A DNA stretch of 64,000 nt, taken from contig JABBOD010000013.1 in the NCBI GenBank assembly GCA_019351995.1, forward strand, positions 1-64,000, written 5' to 3'. The notes beneath the pieces are model-generated. The model did no database searches, was not told the DNA's origin, and worked only from the letters and a program-made list of their open reading frames with translations. This stretch comes from Acidobacteriota bacterium. GTDB taxonomy: Bacteria > Actinomycetota > Actinomycetes > Actinomycetales > Microbacteriaceae. This document shows positions 43,097 to 54,222 of the stretch, one piece after another. A program made the translations under genes and the position numbers. Within the stretch, counting starts at the first letter, position 1, and each line of letters begins with the position of its first letter.

Positions 43097-43717
43097 TCAA
43101 CCCACTGTAGCCCGAAAGACCCGCGTGCTCTCCGGGACAATCCCCTCGCCGAGCAGCAGAACCTCCTGGTCTTTCAGGCGTGCCGTGCGAATCTGCTTCG
43201 CCGCGGCGCTGACCTCATCACCGATCCGCGCACCCTTCATGAAGACCAGCTCGCCACCCACCCGGGCGAGAGGGGCGGTCAGTGGGATGAGCTTCGAGAG
43301 CGCGGCGACCGCGCGGGCCGTGACCTGGTCGAGCTGCCTGACGAGCGGAGCATCCTCCGCGCGAGACCGCTCGACGCGCACATTGTCGAGCCCCAAGCGC
43401 GACGCCTCGGAACGCAGCCAATCGACACGACGCTCCATCGGCTCTACCAGCACAAACTCCACGTCGGGGCGGGCGATCGCGAGCACGAGGCCCGGGAGCC
43501 CCGCGCCGCTGCCGATGTCCCCGACGAGCCCGGGTCGCAGGAGCGGGGCGAGCAATACGCAGTTCAGGATGTGCCGGGTCCACAATCGCTCCGCCTCGAG
43601 AGGGCCAATCAGACCCAACTCCTCACCGCGACCACCCAGAGCGTCGGCGAAATCCCGCGCGACATCGATCCGCGCCCCGAACAGCGAAGCCGCGCCGGCG
43701 GGCTCCGCCTCGATCAC
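43097..43717 (-). CDS. rsmG: 16S rRNA m7G527 methyltransferase
   Basis: 206 residues from the GTG at 43717. SAM-binding motif LVGDIGSGAGLPGLVLAIARP, followed by VLVEPMERRVDWLR and VTARAVAALSKLIPL. It methylates G527 of 16S rRNA. Many RsmG proteins in related genera begin with the parS-encoded MFHVK; here that stretch is in a different frame and ends at a TGA overlapping the GTG, so the start may have shifted. Confidence 0.93.
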   Translation of the reverse strand: MIEAEPAGAASLFGARIDVARDFADALGGRGEELGLIGPLEAERLWTRHILNCVLLAPLLRPGLVGDIGSGAGLPGLVLAIARPDVEFVLVEPMERRVDWLRSEASRLGLDNVRVERSRAEDAPLVRQLDQVTARAVAALSKLIPLTAPLARVGGELVFMKGARIGDEVSAAAKQIRTARLKDQEVLLLGEGIVPESTRVFRATVG

Positions 43718-43743
43718 GGGAGCGAGTGTTTCACGTGAAACAT
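43714..43743 (-). CDS. 9-codon minicistron containing parS, coupled to rsmG
   Basis: Reads MFHVKHSLP and ends in a TGA overlapping the rsmG GTG (GTGA). It repeats the arrangement found in front of parA. Confidence 0.3.
   Translation of the reverse strand: MFHVKHSLP
43727..43742. promoter_or_regulatory. parS centromere site 2
   Basis: TGTTTCACGTGAAACA, a second perfect parS, 10 bp upstream of the rsmG start and 656 bp from site 1. Confidence 0.97.
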
Positions 43744-43800
43744 GTCACCGCGTCGCGCGTGTGACGACCCACTTCTCCCCGCTCGCACCTTCCGCAACAC

Positions 43801-44367
43801 CTAACCCCGGGTGATGACCGTGTGACGGTCGCGACCTTCGCCCTCGGACTCCGACGTCAACCCTCGCTCCGCCACGATGTCGTGCACGATCTTTCGCTCG
43901 TAACTGGACATCGGGGGCAGTGAGGCCGACGTCGCGCCTTCCTCGATCCGAGCAACCGCCCGATCGACCAGGGCGGCGAGCTCCGTCGCACGCTGATCGC
44001 GTGATCCGCCGATATCGAGGATCAGCCGGGAGAAGCGTCCGGTCCGGTTCTGCACCGCCAGACGCGTCAGCTCTTGGAGTGCAGCAACCGTATCCGGCTT
44101 GGACAGCACACGAAGATTCGCGCCCTCCGACGCCGTCACCGACAGATAGGCACGACCCGACTTCGCATCGATATCGATGTCGCCGTCGAGGTCCGTGATG
44201 TCGAGGAGCTCCTCGATGTAGTCCGCCGCGATGTCGCCCTCGATGACCAGGTCCTTTTCGGTCAATGGCTCACCATCGACGACCGCGACCGCGTTGACGT
44301 GCGGATCGTCCACCGCCGACTCGCTCGCCACGGTGTAGGTGTCCTCGGCGTGTGTCACGTCGCTCAC
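43801..44367 (-). CDS. khpB: RNA-binding protein KhpB/Jag
   Basis: 188 residues from the GTG at 44367, overlapping the yidC stop (GTGA). An acidic N-terminus is followed by a KH domain (YIEELLDITDLDGDIDIDAKSGRAYLSV) and an R3H domain with LPPMSSYERKIVHDIVAERGL and the R-x3-H motif. It is conserved between yidC and rsmG. KhpB binds many RNAs and affects division in Gram-positive bacteria. Confidence 0.93.
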   Translation of the reverse strand: MSDVTHAEDTYTVASESAVDDPHVNAVAVVDGEPLTEKDLVIEGDIAADYIEELLDITDLDGDIDIDAKSGRAYLSVTASEGANLRVLSKPDTVAALQELTRLAVQNRTGRFSRLILDIGGSRDQRATELAALVDRAVARIEEGATSASLPPMSSYERKIVHDIVAERGLTSESEGEGRDRHTVITRG

Positions 44368-45350
44368 TTCTTGCTCCCGGTCTTCTTTGCACGGTTCTTC
44401 GCCACCGGCTGCGTTCTTTGGGTCGTGATGGCCTTTTGCGGTGCGGCCGGTTCGTCACTCGCGTCGGCGAGGGCCAGCGCGTCTTCTGTCATCCTGTCGC
44501 GATTCTTCCGCGCGAGACGCGCTTCGCGAGCGAGCGCCGCCTCGCTGCCCGGCGTCGGGAGATTGCGGATCACCAGGTACTGCTGCACCAAGGTCCACCC
44601 GTTCGAGGTCAGCCAGTAGAACATCACGCCGATCGGGAACGCGACACCCGAAAAAATGAACACCACCGGCAGGATGTACAGCAGGATGCGCTGCTGCCGA
44701 TACATGGGGCTTGCCTTCATCTCCGGTGTCTGATTCTTCGACTGCAGTTGCAGTTGTGTGAAGAACTGCGACCCGGTCATGAGGGCCACCATGAAGATCG
44801 CGATCGCGACGACGGTCCAGTTTCCTGCCGCCCAGGCCGTCTGGATGCTGAGGTTCAGTGGGGCCTTGAAGTCTCCGCTGAAGAGGTACGCCTTGCCGAA
44901 CTCGCTCGACAGCGACTTCGTCAAGAGACCGACCCCGGCCTGGTCGTTGCGGGCCTCATTGAGCACCGAAAAGAGGCTGAAGAAGATCGGCATCTGAATC
45001 AGAAGCGGCAAACACGACGACAACGGGTTCGTGCCGGCTTGCTTGTAGAGCTCCATCGTCTCGCGCTGCATCGCCTCGCGTGAGAACTGATCCTTCTTGC
45101 CCTTGTACTTGTCCTGGATCTTCTTGAGCTGCGGCGCGACCTCCATCATCTTGCGCTGGCTCTTGATTTGCCGAACGAAGATCGGAATGAGCGCCGCACG
45201 CACGACAAGAACGAGACCGACAATCGACAGCACCCAGGTCAGACCGGCGCCGGACTGCATCCCCATGGCAGTGAGCAGGCTGTGCCATCCGACCAAAAGC
45301 GCCTCGATCACCCATTTGATGGGGTAGAGGACGGTACCGAGAATATCCAC
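44364..45350 (-). CDS. yidC: membrane protein insertase YidC/Oxa1
   Basis: 328 residues, Gram-positive-type YidC without the large periplasmic domain. Five transmembrane helices, with the conserved hydrophilic-groove Arg in ALIPIFVRQIKSQRKMM, then SCLPLLIQMPIFFSLFSVL and a basic C-terminal tail that binds ribosomes. It inserts proteins into the membrane alone or with SecYEG. It lacks a lipobox. Confidence 0.95.
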   Translation of the reverse strand: MDILGTVLYPIKWVIEALLVGWHSLLTAMGMQSGAGLTWVLSIVGLVLVVRAALIPIFVRQIKSQRKMMEVAPQLKKIQDKYKGKKDQFSREAMQRETMELYKQAGTNPLSSCLPLLIQMPIFFSLFSVLNEARNDQAGVGLLTKSLSSEFGKAYLFSGDFKAPLNLSIQTAWAAGNWTVVAIAIFMVALMTGSQFFTQLQLQSKNQTPEMKASPMYRQQRILLYILPVVFIFSGVAFPIGVMFYWLTSNGWTLVQQYLVIRNLPTPGSEAALAREARLARKNRDRMTEDALALADASDEPAAPQKAITTQRTQPVAKNRAKKTGSKK

Positions 45351-45353
45351 GAG

Positions 45354-45665
45354 TCAGGCCTTTCCATGGCTCGTCGGAATGACGAAACCGAAGTGAGTGA
45401 GCGAACGGGGCTCCCGGCGGACGGGAACGTCATCGATGCCGCCCTTGGCCCAGGGATGGCAGCGGGCGATGCGCCAGGTCCCCAGCGCAATCCCCTTCAC
45501 GACACCGTGCTGTTGGATCGCCGCAAGCGCATACCCGGAGCAGCTGGGGTAATACCGGCAGACGTCACCGTACAGCGGCGAGATCACCGCCCGATACGCC
45601 CTCAGGATGACGACGCACACGTTGCGTGGCAGCAACAGAATGAAGGACACGGTTCGCATCGTCAC
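45354..45665 (-). CDS. yidD: membrane protein insertion efficiency factor
   Basis: 103 residues. YidD hallmark: LRAYRAVISPLYGDVCRYYPSCSGYALAAIQQHGVVKGIALGTWRIARCHPW, with the conserved Cys residues. It lies between rnpA (4-bp overlap) and yidC, as is conserved. Confidence 0.95.
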   Translation of the reverse strand: MTMRTVSFILLLPRNVCVVILRAYRAVISPLYGDVCRYYPSCSGYALAAIQQHGVVKGIALGTWRIARCHPWAKGGIDDVPVRREPRSLTHFGFVIPTSHGKA

Positions 45666-46024
45666 GCCCCGCCCACACGATTGCGTCGGTTCAGAACGGT
45701 GAGATCCAGAGCAGCGTTCATATCGCCGGACAAGCCGGTCCAGCTTTGCTGTGCTGCGCCGGGTAGTGCCCGCACGACCACGTCGACCCCGTGTGCGCCG
45801 GCCTGAACAAGTTCGCGACCCAGTGCTCGGTAGCGTCGACGCACCAAATTCCGATCGACGGCATTGCCGACGGACTTGGCCACGATGATCCCGAACCGCA
45901 CCGGCGCACCGGGTTCCCGTGGCAACTGGTAGTACACCGCAGAGGGTGTCACCGAACGTCGCCCACGCCTGACCACCGCGCGAAAGTCTTCGGCGCGGAC
46001 CACCCGGTTCGCCCTGGCGAGCAC
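45662..46024 (-). CDS. rnpA: ribonuclease P protein component
   Basis: 120 residues from the GTG at 46024. The RNR motif appears as GNAVDRNLVRRRYRALGRE, and FGIIVAKSVG marks the protein fold. With the M1 RNA it trims tRNA 5' ends. It begins 7 bp after rpmH. Confidence 0.95.
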   Translation of the reverse strand: MLARANRVVRAEDFRAVVRRGRRSVTPSAVYYQLPREPGAPVRFGIIVAKSVGNAVDRNLVRRRYRALGRELVQAGAHGVDVVVRALPGAAQQSWTGLSGDMNAALDLTVLNRRNRVGGA

Positions 46025-46031
46025 CGAACGA

Positions 46032-46169
46032 CTACGCGGAGAGCTCGGTGCGCCCCTTGCGGCGGCGGGCAGCGAGGATGGCGCGGCCGGCCCGCGTCCG
46101 CATCCGCAGGCGGAAACCGTGGACCTTGGCGCGGCGCCGGTTGTTCGGCTGAAAAGTGCGCTTGCTCAT
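46032..46169 (-). CDS. rpmH: 50S ribosomal protein L34
   Basis: 45 residues: [19 protein letters not shown] followed by [21 protein letters not shown]. First gene of the operon leading away from dnaA, behind GGAG. Universal marker of the origin region. Confidence 0.97.
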   Translation of the reverse strand: MSKRTFQPNNRRRAKVHGFRLRMRTRAGRAILAARRRKGRTELSA

Positions 46170-46403
46170 AGTGATATCTCCAAAACCCGGTTCGTCATGA
46201 CCGGGAAGAACAGGGACCGCCCCAGGCAGTCGTCAACTGATTAAAAATAGGCGCTTAACGGGCCACGGTCAAACCACCGAGCACAACCGTCCATTCTCCA
46301 CAGCGGCGTCCCGATCCGTTGGTCACGACGCGCCCGCGCGAACTAAGGTGATTCCGCGGCAGAACGAGCCGCGAGATCTCACCGACAGCAGCCGAAAGCG
46401 ACC
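46170..46403. promoter_or_regulatory. rpmH-dnaA divergent promoter region
   Basis: 234 bp without a gene. It contains an AT-rich stretch (GATTAAAAATA, about 46241-46251), a minus-strand TTGACG near 46230-46235 that could be the rpmH -35, and a DnaA-box-like TTCTCCACA (46294-46302) with one mismatch, which may allow DnaA to act on its own promoter. Confidence 0.5.
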
Positions 46404-47843
46404 ATGACAGAGACACCGGATCCCACCCGAGACCTGTGGGATTCCGTGCTGACTCTGCTCGGCACCGACGACCGGGTGACCCCGCAGCTGCAGGGATTCA
46501 TCAACCTCGTCGAACCCAAGGGGGTTCTCGCCGGCACCCTCTACCTCGAGGTCCCGAACGAGCTGACCCGCGGGATGCTCGACCAGCGCATCCGCGTCCC
46601 CCTGCTGAACGCACTGAGCACCATCGACGAAGATCACGGCATCTCCAACTTTGCCATCGTCGTGAACCCCGAAATCCAGCATTCCGCGATGCACGTCGAC
46701 TATGAATCCGTCCCGCGAGACGAGCCGCTTCGCGAGCAAGCGCCGGTTGGTCAGACCGTGGGAGCTGGTCTCACCGGCACCGACCAGAATCGACGATCGG
46801 ATACTCGGCTCAATCCCAAGTACAACTTCGATAACTTCGTGATCGGTGGCTCAAACCGCTTCGCCCACGCCGCAGCGGTCGCGGTCGCGGAGGCACCCGC
46901 GAAGGCATACAACCCGCTTTTCATTTACGGAGATTCCGGTCTGGGCAAGACCCACCTGCTCCACGCCATCGGTCACTACGCGGAGCGCCTGTACCCCGGC
47001 ATCCGGGTTCGCTATGTGAGCTCCGAGGAGTTCACCAACGATTTCATCAACTCGATCGCGAACAACCGGGCCGCTGCCTTTCAAGCCAGATACCGCGAAA
47101 TCGACATTCTTCTCATTGATGACATCCAGTTCTTGCAGCGCGCGGTGGAGACGCAAGAAGCCTTCTTCCACACCTTCAATACGCTGCACGACCACAACAA
47201 GCAGGTCGTGATCACCAGCGACGTCGCTCCCAAACATCTCACCGGCTTCGAGGATCGGATGCGATCCCGCTTCGAGTGGGGCCTCATCACCGACGTGCAA
47301 GCGCCGGACCTCGAGACACGAATCGCGATTCTCCGCAAGAAGGCCCAGAGCGAGAAACTGCAGGTGCCAGACGACATTCTCGAATACATGGCGACGAAGG
47401 TCTCGTCAAATATCCGCGAACTCGAGGGCACACTGATCCGGGTCACGGCGTTCGCCAGTTTGAACCGCACCGCCGTGGATCTCCAGCTCGTCCAGACCGT
47501 TCTCAAGGATCTGATCACCCTCGACGAAGACAACGTGATCGCGCCGGTCGACATCATCAATCACACCGCCGAGTACTTCAAGCTCTCCGTCGATGACCTG
47601 TACGGTTCCAGTCGCTCACAGGCAGTGGCCACCGCGCGCCAGATCGCCATGTACCTGTGCCGGGAGATGACCAGTCTCTCGCTGCCGAAAATCGGCCAGC
47701 TGTTCGGCAATCGCGACCACACGACGGTGATGTACGCCAACAAGAAGATCAGCGAACTCATGAAAGAGCGGCGATCGATCTACAACCAGGTCACCGAACT
47801 CACGAGCCGCATCAAACAGAATCAGCGCTACAACAAGCTCTGA
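46404..47843 (+). CDS. dnaA: chromosomal replication initiator DnaA
   Basis: 479 residues. Domain I is at the N-terminus, domain II is short, domain III has Walker A FIYGDSGLGKTHLLHAIG and Walker B ILLIDDIQFL, and domain IV has the DnaA signature LPKIGQLFGNRDHTTVMYANKKI. It melts oriC and loads DnaB. Flanked by rpmH (divergent) and dnaN. Confidence 0.98.
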   Translation: MTETPDPTRDLWDSVLTLLGTDDRVTPQLQGFINLVEPKGVLAGTLYLEVPNELTRGMLDQRIRVPLLNALSTIDEDHGISNFAIVVNPEIQHSAMHVDYESVPRDEPLREQAPVGQTVGAGLTGTDQNRRSDTRLNPKYNFDNFVIGGSNRFAHAAAVAVAEAPAKAYNPLFIYGDSGLGKTHLLHAIGHYAERLYPGIRVRYVSSEEFTNDFINSIANNRAAAFQARYREIDILLIDDIQFLQRAVETQEAFFHTFNTLHDHNKQVVITSDVAPKHLTGFEDRMRSRFEWGLITDVQAPDLETRIAILRKKAQSEKLQVPDDILEYMATKVSSNIRELEGTLIRVTAFASLNRTAVDLQLVQTVLKDLITLDEDNVIAPVDIINHTAEYFKLSVDDLYGSSRSQAVATARQIAMYLCREMTSLSLPKIGQLFGNRDHTTVMYANKKISELMKERRSIYNQVTELTSRIKQNQRYNKL

Positions 47844-48331
47844 TTCTCCGCGCGCTGCCAGCAGATCACATCTCAGGGCTTGATTCGGCGCACACCGTTC
47901 GCGCCCGTTCGGTCCACCCCCTTTTGGGGGACTCGACAAACCCGGTTGATTTCGGTGATTACACAAGGTTGTGCACAACATGTGGATAAGTCCCTGATTC
48001 TCGCTCGCCTCCGTGTTGACAACATGATGAAAATTGTGGAACACGTCGCGGCCGCCGAGGCGTCATCCACCCGCGAGCCCGTCGTCATCCACGAGGCGCC
48101 CACATCTTCCACCGTTGTAGTTCCCCGCTGCCGACGGCCCGGCCGACAGTTGTCCACAGATCGCACAGCGGTTAAGAAGATGAACTCTCTCTCCCTCATC
48201 TCAGCTCGACCACAACCCCCTGTGCAGACTCGACCGCGGCGTGCGCGCCGAAGATGCCTCGGGACTACCTGTGCCAGGATCGGGGTGACAGTATTGACGC
48301 CCGCAGCAAGTTCCACCGACAAGGAGTCCCC
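47844..48331. other. oriC, dnaA-dnaN intergenic region
   Basis: 488 bp without a gene. DnaA boxes: TGTGGATAA (47981-47989, perfect, reverse) and TTGTCCACA (48150-48158, perfect, forward). Degenerate forms TCATCCACC/G occur near 48063 and 48085, and TTGTGGAA near 48034. An AT-richer stretch (about 47945-48045) may be the unwinding element. Position and box content identify the replication origin. Confidence 0.85.
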
Positions 48332-49477
48332 GTGAAGTTCCACGTCAATAGGGACGTCTTCAGCGAGGCGGTGTCGTTCGCGGTCAAACTTCTGCCGCAG
48401 CGCACGACCCAACCCATCCTGAGTGGGGTCCTCCTGGATGCGTCCGACGGTGCGCTCATTCTCTCGTCATTCGACTACGAGGTATCGTCGCGTACCGAAA
48501 TCTCCGCAGAGGTCGACGAACCCGGGACGGCGCTGGTCTCGGGCCGGCTTCTCGCTGACATCGCCAGCCGTCTTCCCAACGCCCCCGTGATGTTCTCCAC
48601 CGATGACGGCAAGATCGCGGTGAGCTGCGGCTCGGCCAAGTTCACCCTGTTGAGCATGCCAGTTGAGGAATACCCAACTCTCCCGCACGTCGAGGACCGC
48701 ACCGGCGTCCTCCCCGCCGAGGACTTCGCGGCCGCGGTGTCGCAAGTCGCGGTCGCAGCGTCCCGCGATGATGTCACTCCGGTGATCACCGGAGTTCAAC
48801 TCGAAGTGGGCGACAACAGCCTGTCCCTGGTGGCCACCGATCGCTACCGCGTGGCGGTGCGCGAAATCGATTGGGATTCCGGATCGGGGTCTGCCCAGGG
48901 CACGACCGCACTGATCCCGGCGCGAACCCTCTCCGAGATCGGCAAGACCTTCGCGCACAGCGGAACCATCGCTGTCTCGATCGTTCACAGTGATGACCGG
49001 GAACTGATCGCCTTCAGCGCCGACAAGAAAACCGTCACCTCACTCCTCATCAAGGGCAACTTCCCTCCCGTGAAGCGCCTCTTTCCCGAGGTCGTCGACA
49101 ACTACGCGGTCATCAATACGGCCGAGTTGATCGAGGCGACGCGGCGGGTGTCGCTGGTTCTCGAACGGGAGGCGGCCCTGCGTTTCAGCTTCTCAATCGA
49201 CGGCCTGACCCTCGAGGCCGCTGGGTCCGAGCAGGCGCAGGCGTCCGAGACCATCGATGCACACCTCCACGGTGATGACACGGTGGTCTCACTGAAGCCG
49301 TCTTTCCTCCTCGATGGTCTGGGTGCTGTGCATTCGGAGTTCGTGCGGATCTCGTTCACCAAGACCGAAAACCCGAACAAGCCGGGTCCCGTGCTGATTA
49401 CCAGCCAATCCTCCAAGGAACAGCCGGGCGCGGATAACTACAAGTACCTGCTGCAGCCCAACCTGCTGCTGCGCTGA
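48332..49477 (+). CDS. dnaN: DNA polymerase III beta sliding clamp
   Basis: 381 residues from the GTG at 48332, behind AAGGAG. Three clamp domains; begins MKFHVNRDVFSEAVSFAVKLLP and ends YLLQPNLLLR. It tethers the polymerase to DNA. Confidence 0.98.
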   Translation: MKFHVNRDVFSEAVSFAVKLLPQRTTQPILSGVLLDASDGALILSSFDYEVSSRTEISAEVDEPGTALVSGRLLADIASRLPNAPVMFSTDDGKIAVSCGSAKFTLLSMPVEEYPTLPHVEDRTGVLPAEDFAAAVSQVAVAASRDDVTPVITGVQLEVGDNSLSLVATDRYRVAVREIDWDSGSGSAQGTTALIPARTLSEIGKTFAHSGTIAVSIVHSDDRELIAFSADKKTVTSLLIKGNFPPVKRLFPEVVDNYAVINTAELIEATRRVSLVLEREAALRFSFSIDGLTLEAAGSEQAQASETIDAHLHGDDTVVSLKPSFLLDGLGAVHSEFVRISFTKTENPNKPGPVLITSQSSKEQPGADNYKYLLQPNLLLR

Positions 49478-49495
49478 CACAGAACGAAGAGCGAT

Positions 49496-50386
49496 ATGGC
49501 CATGCACATCGGACTCATCGGGCTGGGCAAAATGGGCAGCAACATGCGTGATCGCCTGCGTGCCAACGGCCTCGATGTCACCGGCTATGACCCGAACCCG
49601 GCGGTGAGCGATGTCGCGACGCTTGCCGAGATGGTCGCGGCACTGCCCGCTCCGCGCGTGGTGTGGGTCATGGTTCCGTCCGGCCCCATCACCGACGGAG
49701 TCATGACCGAGCTCGCCGCCGCTCTCGACACCGGTGACCTGGTCATCGACGGCGGCAACTCGCGCTACACCGATGACGCGGTGCACTCGTCCCAGCTGGC
49801 GCAGCGGGGGATCCGGTTTGTGGACTGCGGCGTCTCGGGTGGTGTCTGGGGTCTCGCGAACGGCTACGGCCTGATGGCCGGAGGTGACACGGCAGACATC
49901 GAGTTGGCCATGCCGATCTTCGATGCCCTTCGTCCAGATGGTCCGCGCGCCGAGGGCTTCGTGCACGCCGGCTCCATCGGAGCGGGGCACTACGCGAAGA
50001 TGGTGCACAACGGCATCGAGTACGCGCAGATGCAAGCACTCGCAGAGGGGTACGAACTTCTGGATGCCAGTAACGAGATCATCCACGACGTCACCGGCGT
50101 CTTCGAGGCCTGGCAGCGCGGCACCGTCGTGCGCAGTTGGTTGCTGGAGTTGCTCGTCAAGGCGCTCAAGGAGGACCCCGATTTCACACGAATCGAGGGA
50201 TACGTCGACGATTCGGGAGAGGGCCGCTGGACGATCGTCGAAGCACTCAACCACGCGGTCCCCGTCCCGACGATCAGCGCATCGATCTTTGCGCGATTCG
50301 TGTCTCGGCAGAAGGATTCCCCGGCGATGAAGGCCGTCGCAGCCCTCCGTAACCAGTTCGGCGGTCATGCCGTGCGCAAGTCCTGA
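49496..50386 (+). CDS. gnd: 6-phosphogluconate dehydrogenase, short form
   Basis: 296 residues, typical of the short (NAD-preferring, GndA-like) type. Nucleotide-binding GLIGLGKMGSNM, VIDGGNSRYTDD, and catalytic Lys/His/Asn in GAGHYAKMVHNGIEY. It oxidatively decarboxylates 6-phosphogluconate in the pentose phosphate pathway. Its place between dnaN and recF is conserved in actinobacteria. Confidence 0.95.
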   Translation: MAMHIGLIGLGKMGSNMRDRLRANGLDVTGYDPNPAVSDVATLAEMVAALPAPRVVWVMVPSGPITDGVMTELAAALDTGDLVIDGGNSRYTDDAVHSSQLAQRGIRFVDCGVSGGVWGLANGYGLMAGGDTADIELAMPIFDALRPDGPRAEGFVHAGSIGAGHYAKMVHNGIEYAQMQALAEGYELLDASNEIIHDVTGVFEAWQRGTVVRSWLLELLVKALKEDPDFTRIEGYVDDSGEGRWTIVEALNHAVPVPTISASIFARFVSRQKDSPAMKAVAALRNQFGGHAVRKS

Positions 50387-50405
50387 GTCATCTCGTCCTC
50401 CGAGG

Positions 50406-51605
50406 GTGATCGTCTCCCACCTCAGCCTCACCGACTTCCGGAACTATGTTTCCGCCGAGGTCGAGTTGCGCGCGGGGCCGAATCTCTTCGTGGGGAGCAA
50501 CGGACAGGGAAAGACGAACCTGATCGAGTCCATCGGCTACCTGAGCACACTCGCATCACACCGGGTCTCCACCGATCACGCGCTGATTCGGCAGGGGTCG
50601 GAGTTGGCGATCGTTCGTGCGCGGCTCGAGCACGCCGACCGCACACTCCTTGTCGAAGTACAGGTCAATCGTGCGTCCGCGAATCGCGCCCAGGTGAATC
50701 GGGTTGCCGTGAAACCGCGCGAACTCCCGCGGTACATCACGAGCGTGCTGTTCGCCCCCGAGGATCTCGCCCTGGTGCGAGGCGAACCATCGGGGCGACG
50801 CCGGTTCGTCGATCAGCTTCTCGTACAGCTGTCGCCGAGGTTCTCGGGAGTCATCGCCGACTACGAGCGAGTGCTGAAGCAGCGGAACACCCTCCTGAAG
50901 AGCGCGCGGGGTGCCCGCGTTGCGGAGGGCCAATTGTCGACGCTCGGACTGTGGGATGAGCGCCTCGTGGCGTTCGGCACCGAGATCATCCAGGGGAGAC
51001 AGGAACTCGTCGAACGTCTGCGCCCGCAGGTGGCGATGGCGTACGCGAGCATCGCCGGCATCCAGCATCGAGCCGACATGATCATGCAACTCACTACCCT
51101 GGGCGTTCAGCCGGACGATGATGACCTTCCATCCGCAGGGCAGAGCGCGAATCCGGGGAGTGCGAGCGCTGACGAGATCGCAGAATCCTTCCGGGCCGCG
51201 TTGAGCCGGGTTCGCCGCGCGGAACTGGAGCGCGGTCTCACCCTCGTCGGTCCACACCGCGATGATCTGCTCCTCGAGCTGAACGGGCTTCCGGCGCGGG
51301 GTTATGCCAGTCACGGCGAATCCTGGTCGTTCGCGCTGTCGCTCAAGCTTGCCTCGGCGGCCGTTCTCCGCGCGGAATCGGCAGTGGGCGACCCGATCGT
51401 GATCCTGGATGACGTCTTCGCCGAGCTCGACGAGGCCCGTCGCGCACAACTGGCATCGGCAATCGGTGACTATGAGCAAGTACTGATCACGGCGGCGGTC
51501 TTCGATGATGTGCCGGAGCCGCTGGCAGCCCACGTCGTCCACATCATGGCCGGCGAAATCGTGGAAGGCCCGACCGCCTCGAAAGCGGGGGAGGACGGGT
51601 TGTGA
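50406..51605 (+). CDS. recF: DNA replication/repair protein RecF
   Basis: 399 residues. The GTG at 50406 gives the standard start VIVSHLSLTDFRNY. Walker A FVGSNGQGKTNLIESIGYL, ABC-type signature LVGPHRDDLLLELNG with GESWSFALSLKLA, and Walker B VILDDVFAELDEARR. SMC-like ATPase that helps load RecA at gaps. Confidence 0.95.
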   Translation: MIVSHLSLTDFRNYVSAEVELRAGPNLFVGSNGQGKTNLIESIGYLSTLASHRVSTDHALIRQGSELAIVRARLEHADRTLLVEVQVNRASANRAQVNRVAVKPRELPRYITSVLFAPEDLALVRGEPSGRRRFVDQLLVQLSPRFSGVIADYERVLKQRNTLLKSARGARVAEGQLSTLGLWDERLVAFGTEIIQGRQELVERLRPQVAMAYASIAGIQHRADMIMQLTTLGVQPDDDDLPSAGQSANPGSASADEIAESFRAALSRVRRAELERGLTLVGPHRDDLLLELNGLPARGYASHGESWSFALSLKLASAAVLRAESAVGDPIVILDDVFAELDEARRAQLASAIGDYEQVLITAAVFDDVPEPLAAHVVHIMAGEIVEGPTASKAGEDGL

Positions 51606-52102
51606 GCGAGCACCACGAGATGCCGGAGCACCTGTCGGTCTATCGACGGATCCGACGGACCTTCGGGGATCCGACCCTCCGATCCAGCGACGCGCGACGG
51701 AGACGCCGCAATGCCACGGATACCGAGACGGTTCCGTATGGACAGGGACGGGAACCGGCGGGTCTCGGGGATGTGCTGGGGAATCTGACCGCGACGATGG
51801 GGTGGGATTCCCCGATGGCGCGAGCGGAGCTCCTCGCCGACTGGCCCTCGATCGTCGGCGCCGAGACGGCAGCACACGCCGAACCGATCGGTATCGAGGA
51901 CGCGACGCTCACGGTCCGTTGCGACTCCACCGCTTGGACCCAGCAGCTCACCAACATGCGCGTCATGGTCGTGACGCGGATCCTCGAACAGCACCCGGCC
52001 GCGGGTATCGACACAGTGCGGTTTATCGGACCGAACACCCCCTCCTGGAAACGCGGCCCCAGAGCAATCCCAGGGCGCGGTCCTCGCGATACCTACGGCT
52101 AA
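51602..52102 (+). CDS. DUF721 (DciA-like) protein
   Basis: 166 residues from the GTG at 51602, overlapping the recF stop (GTGA). The DUF721 core is VLGNLTATMGWDSPMARAELLADWPSIVGAETAAHAEPI with LTVRCDSTAWTQQLTNMR. Members called DciA help load the replicative helicase in bacteria that lack DnaC, so its place beside recF and gyrB fits replication. Confidence 0.9.
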   Translation: MSEHHEMPEHLSVYRRIRRTFGDPTLRSSDARRRRRNATDTETVPYGQGREPAGLGDVLGNLTATMGWDSPMARAELLADWPSIVGAETAAHAEPIGIEDATLTVRCDSTAWTQQLTNMRVMVVTRILEQHPAAGIDTVRFIGPNTPSWKRGPRAIPGRGPRDTYG

Positions 52103-52179
52103 CAAGGCAAATGAGGTCAAGCGCGCCGCGAAAACTCCCCAGACGGGCGTTCTCGCCCGACGGGAACACCGTGCTGCGG

Positions 52180-54171
<1,992 letters not shown>

Positions 54172-54222
54172 TTTCGCCCCCTCCTCGACACCGCGCGTCG
54201 CGCCACCCGACGAAAGTGATTC

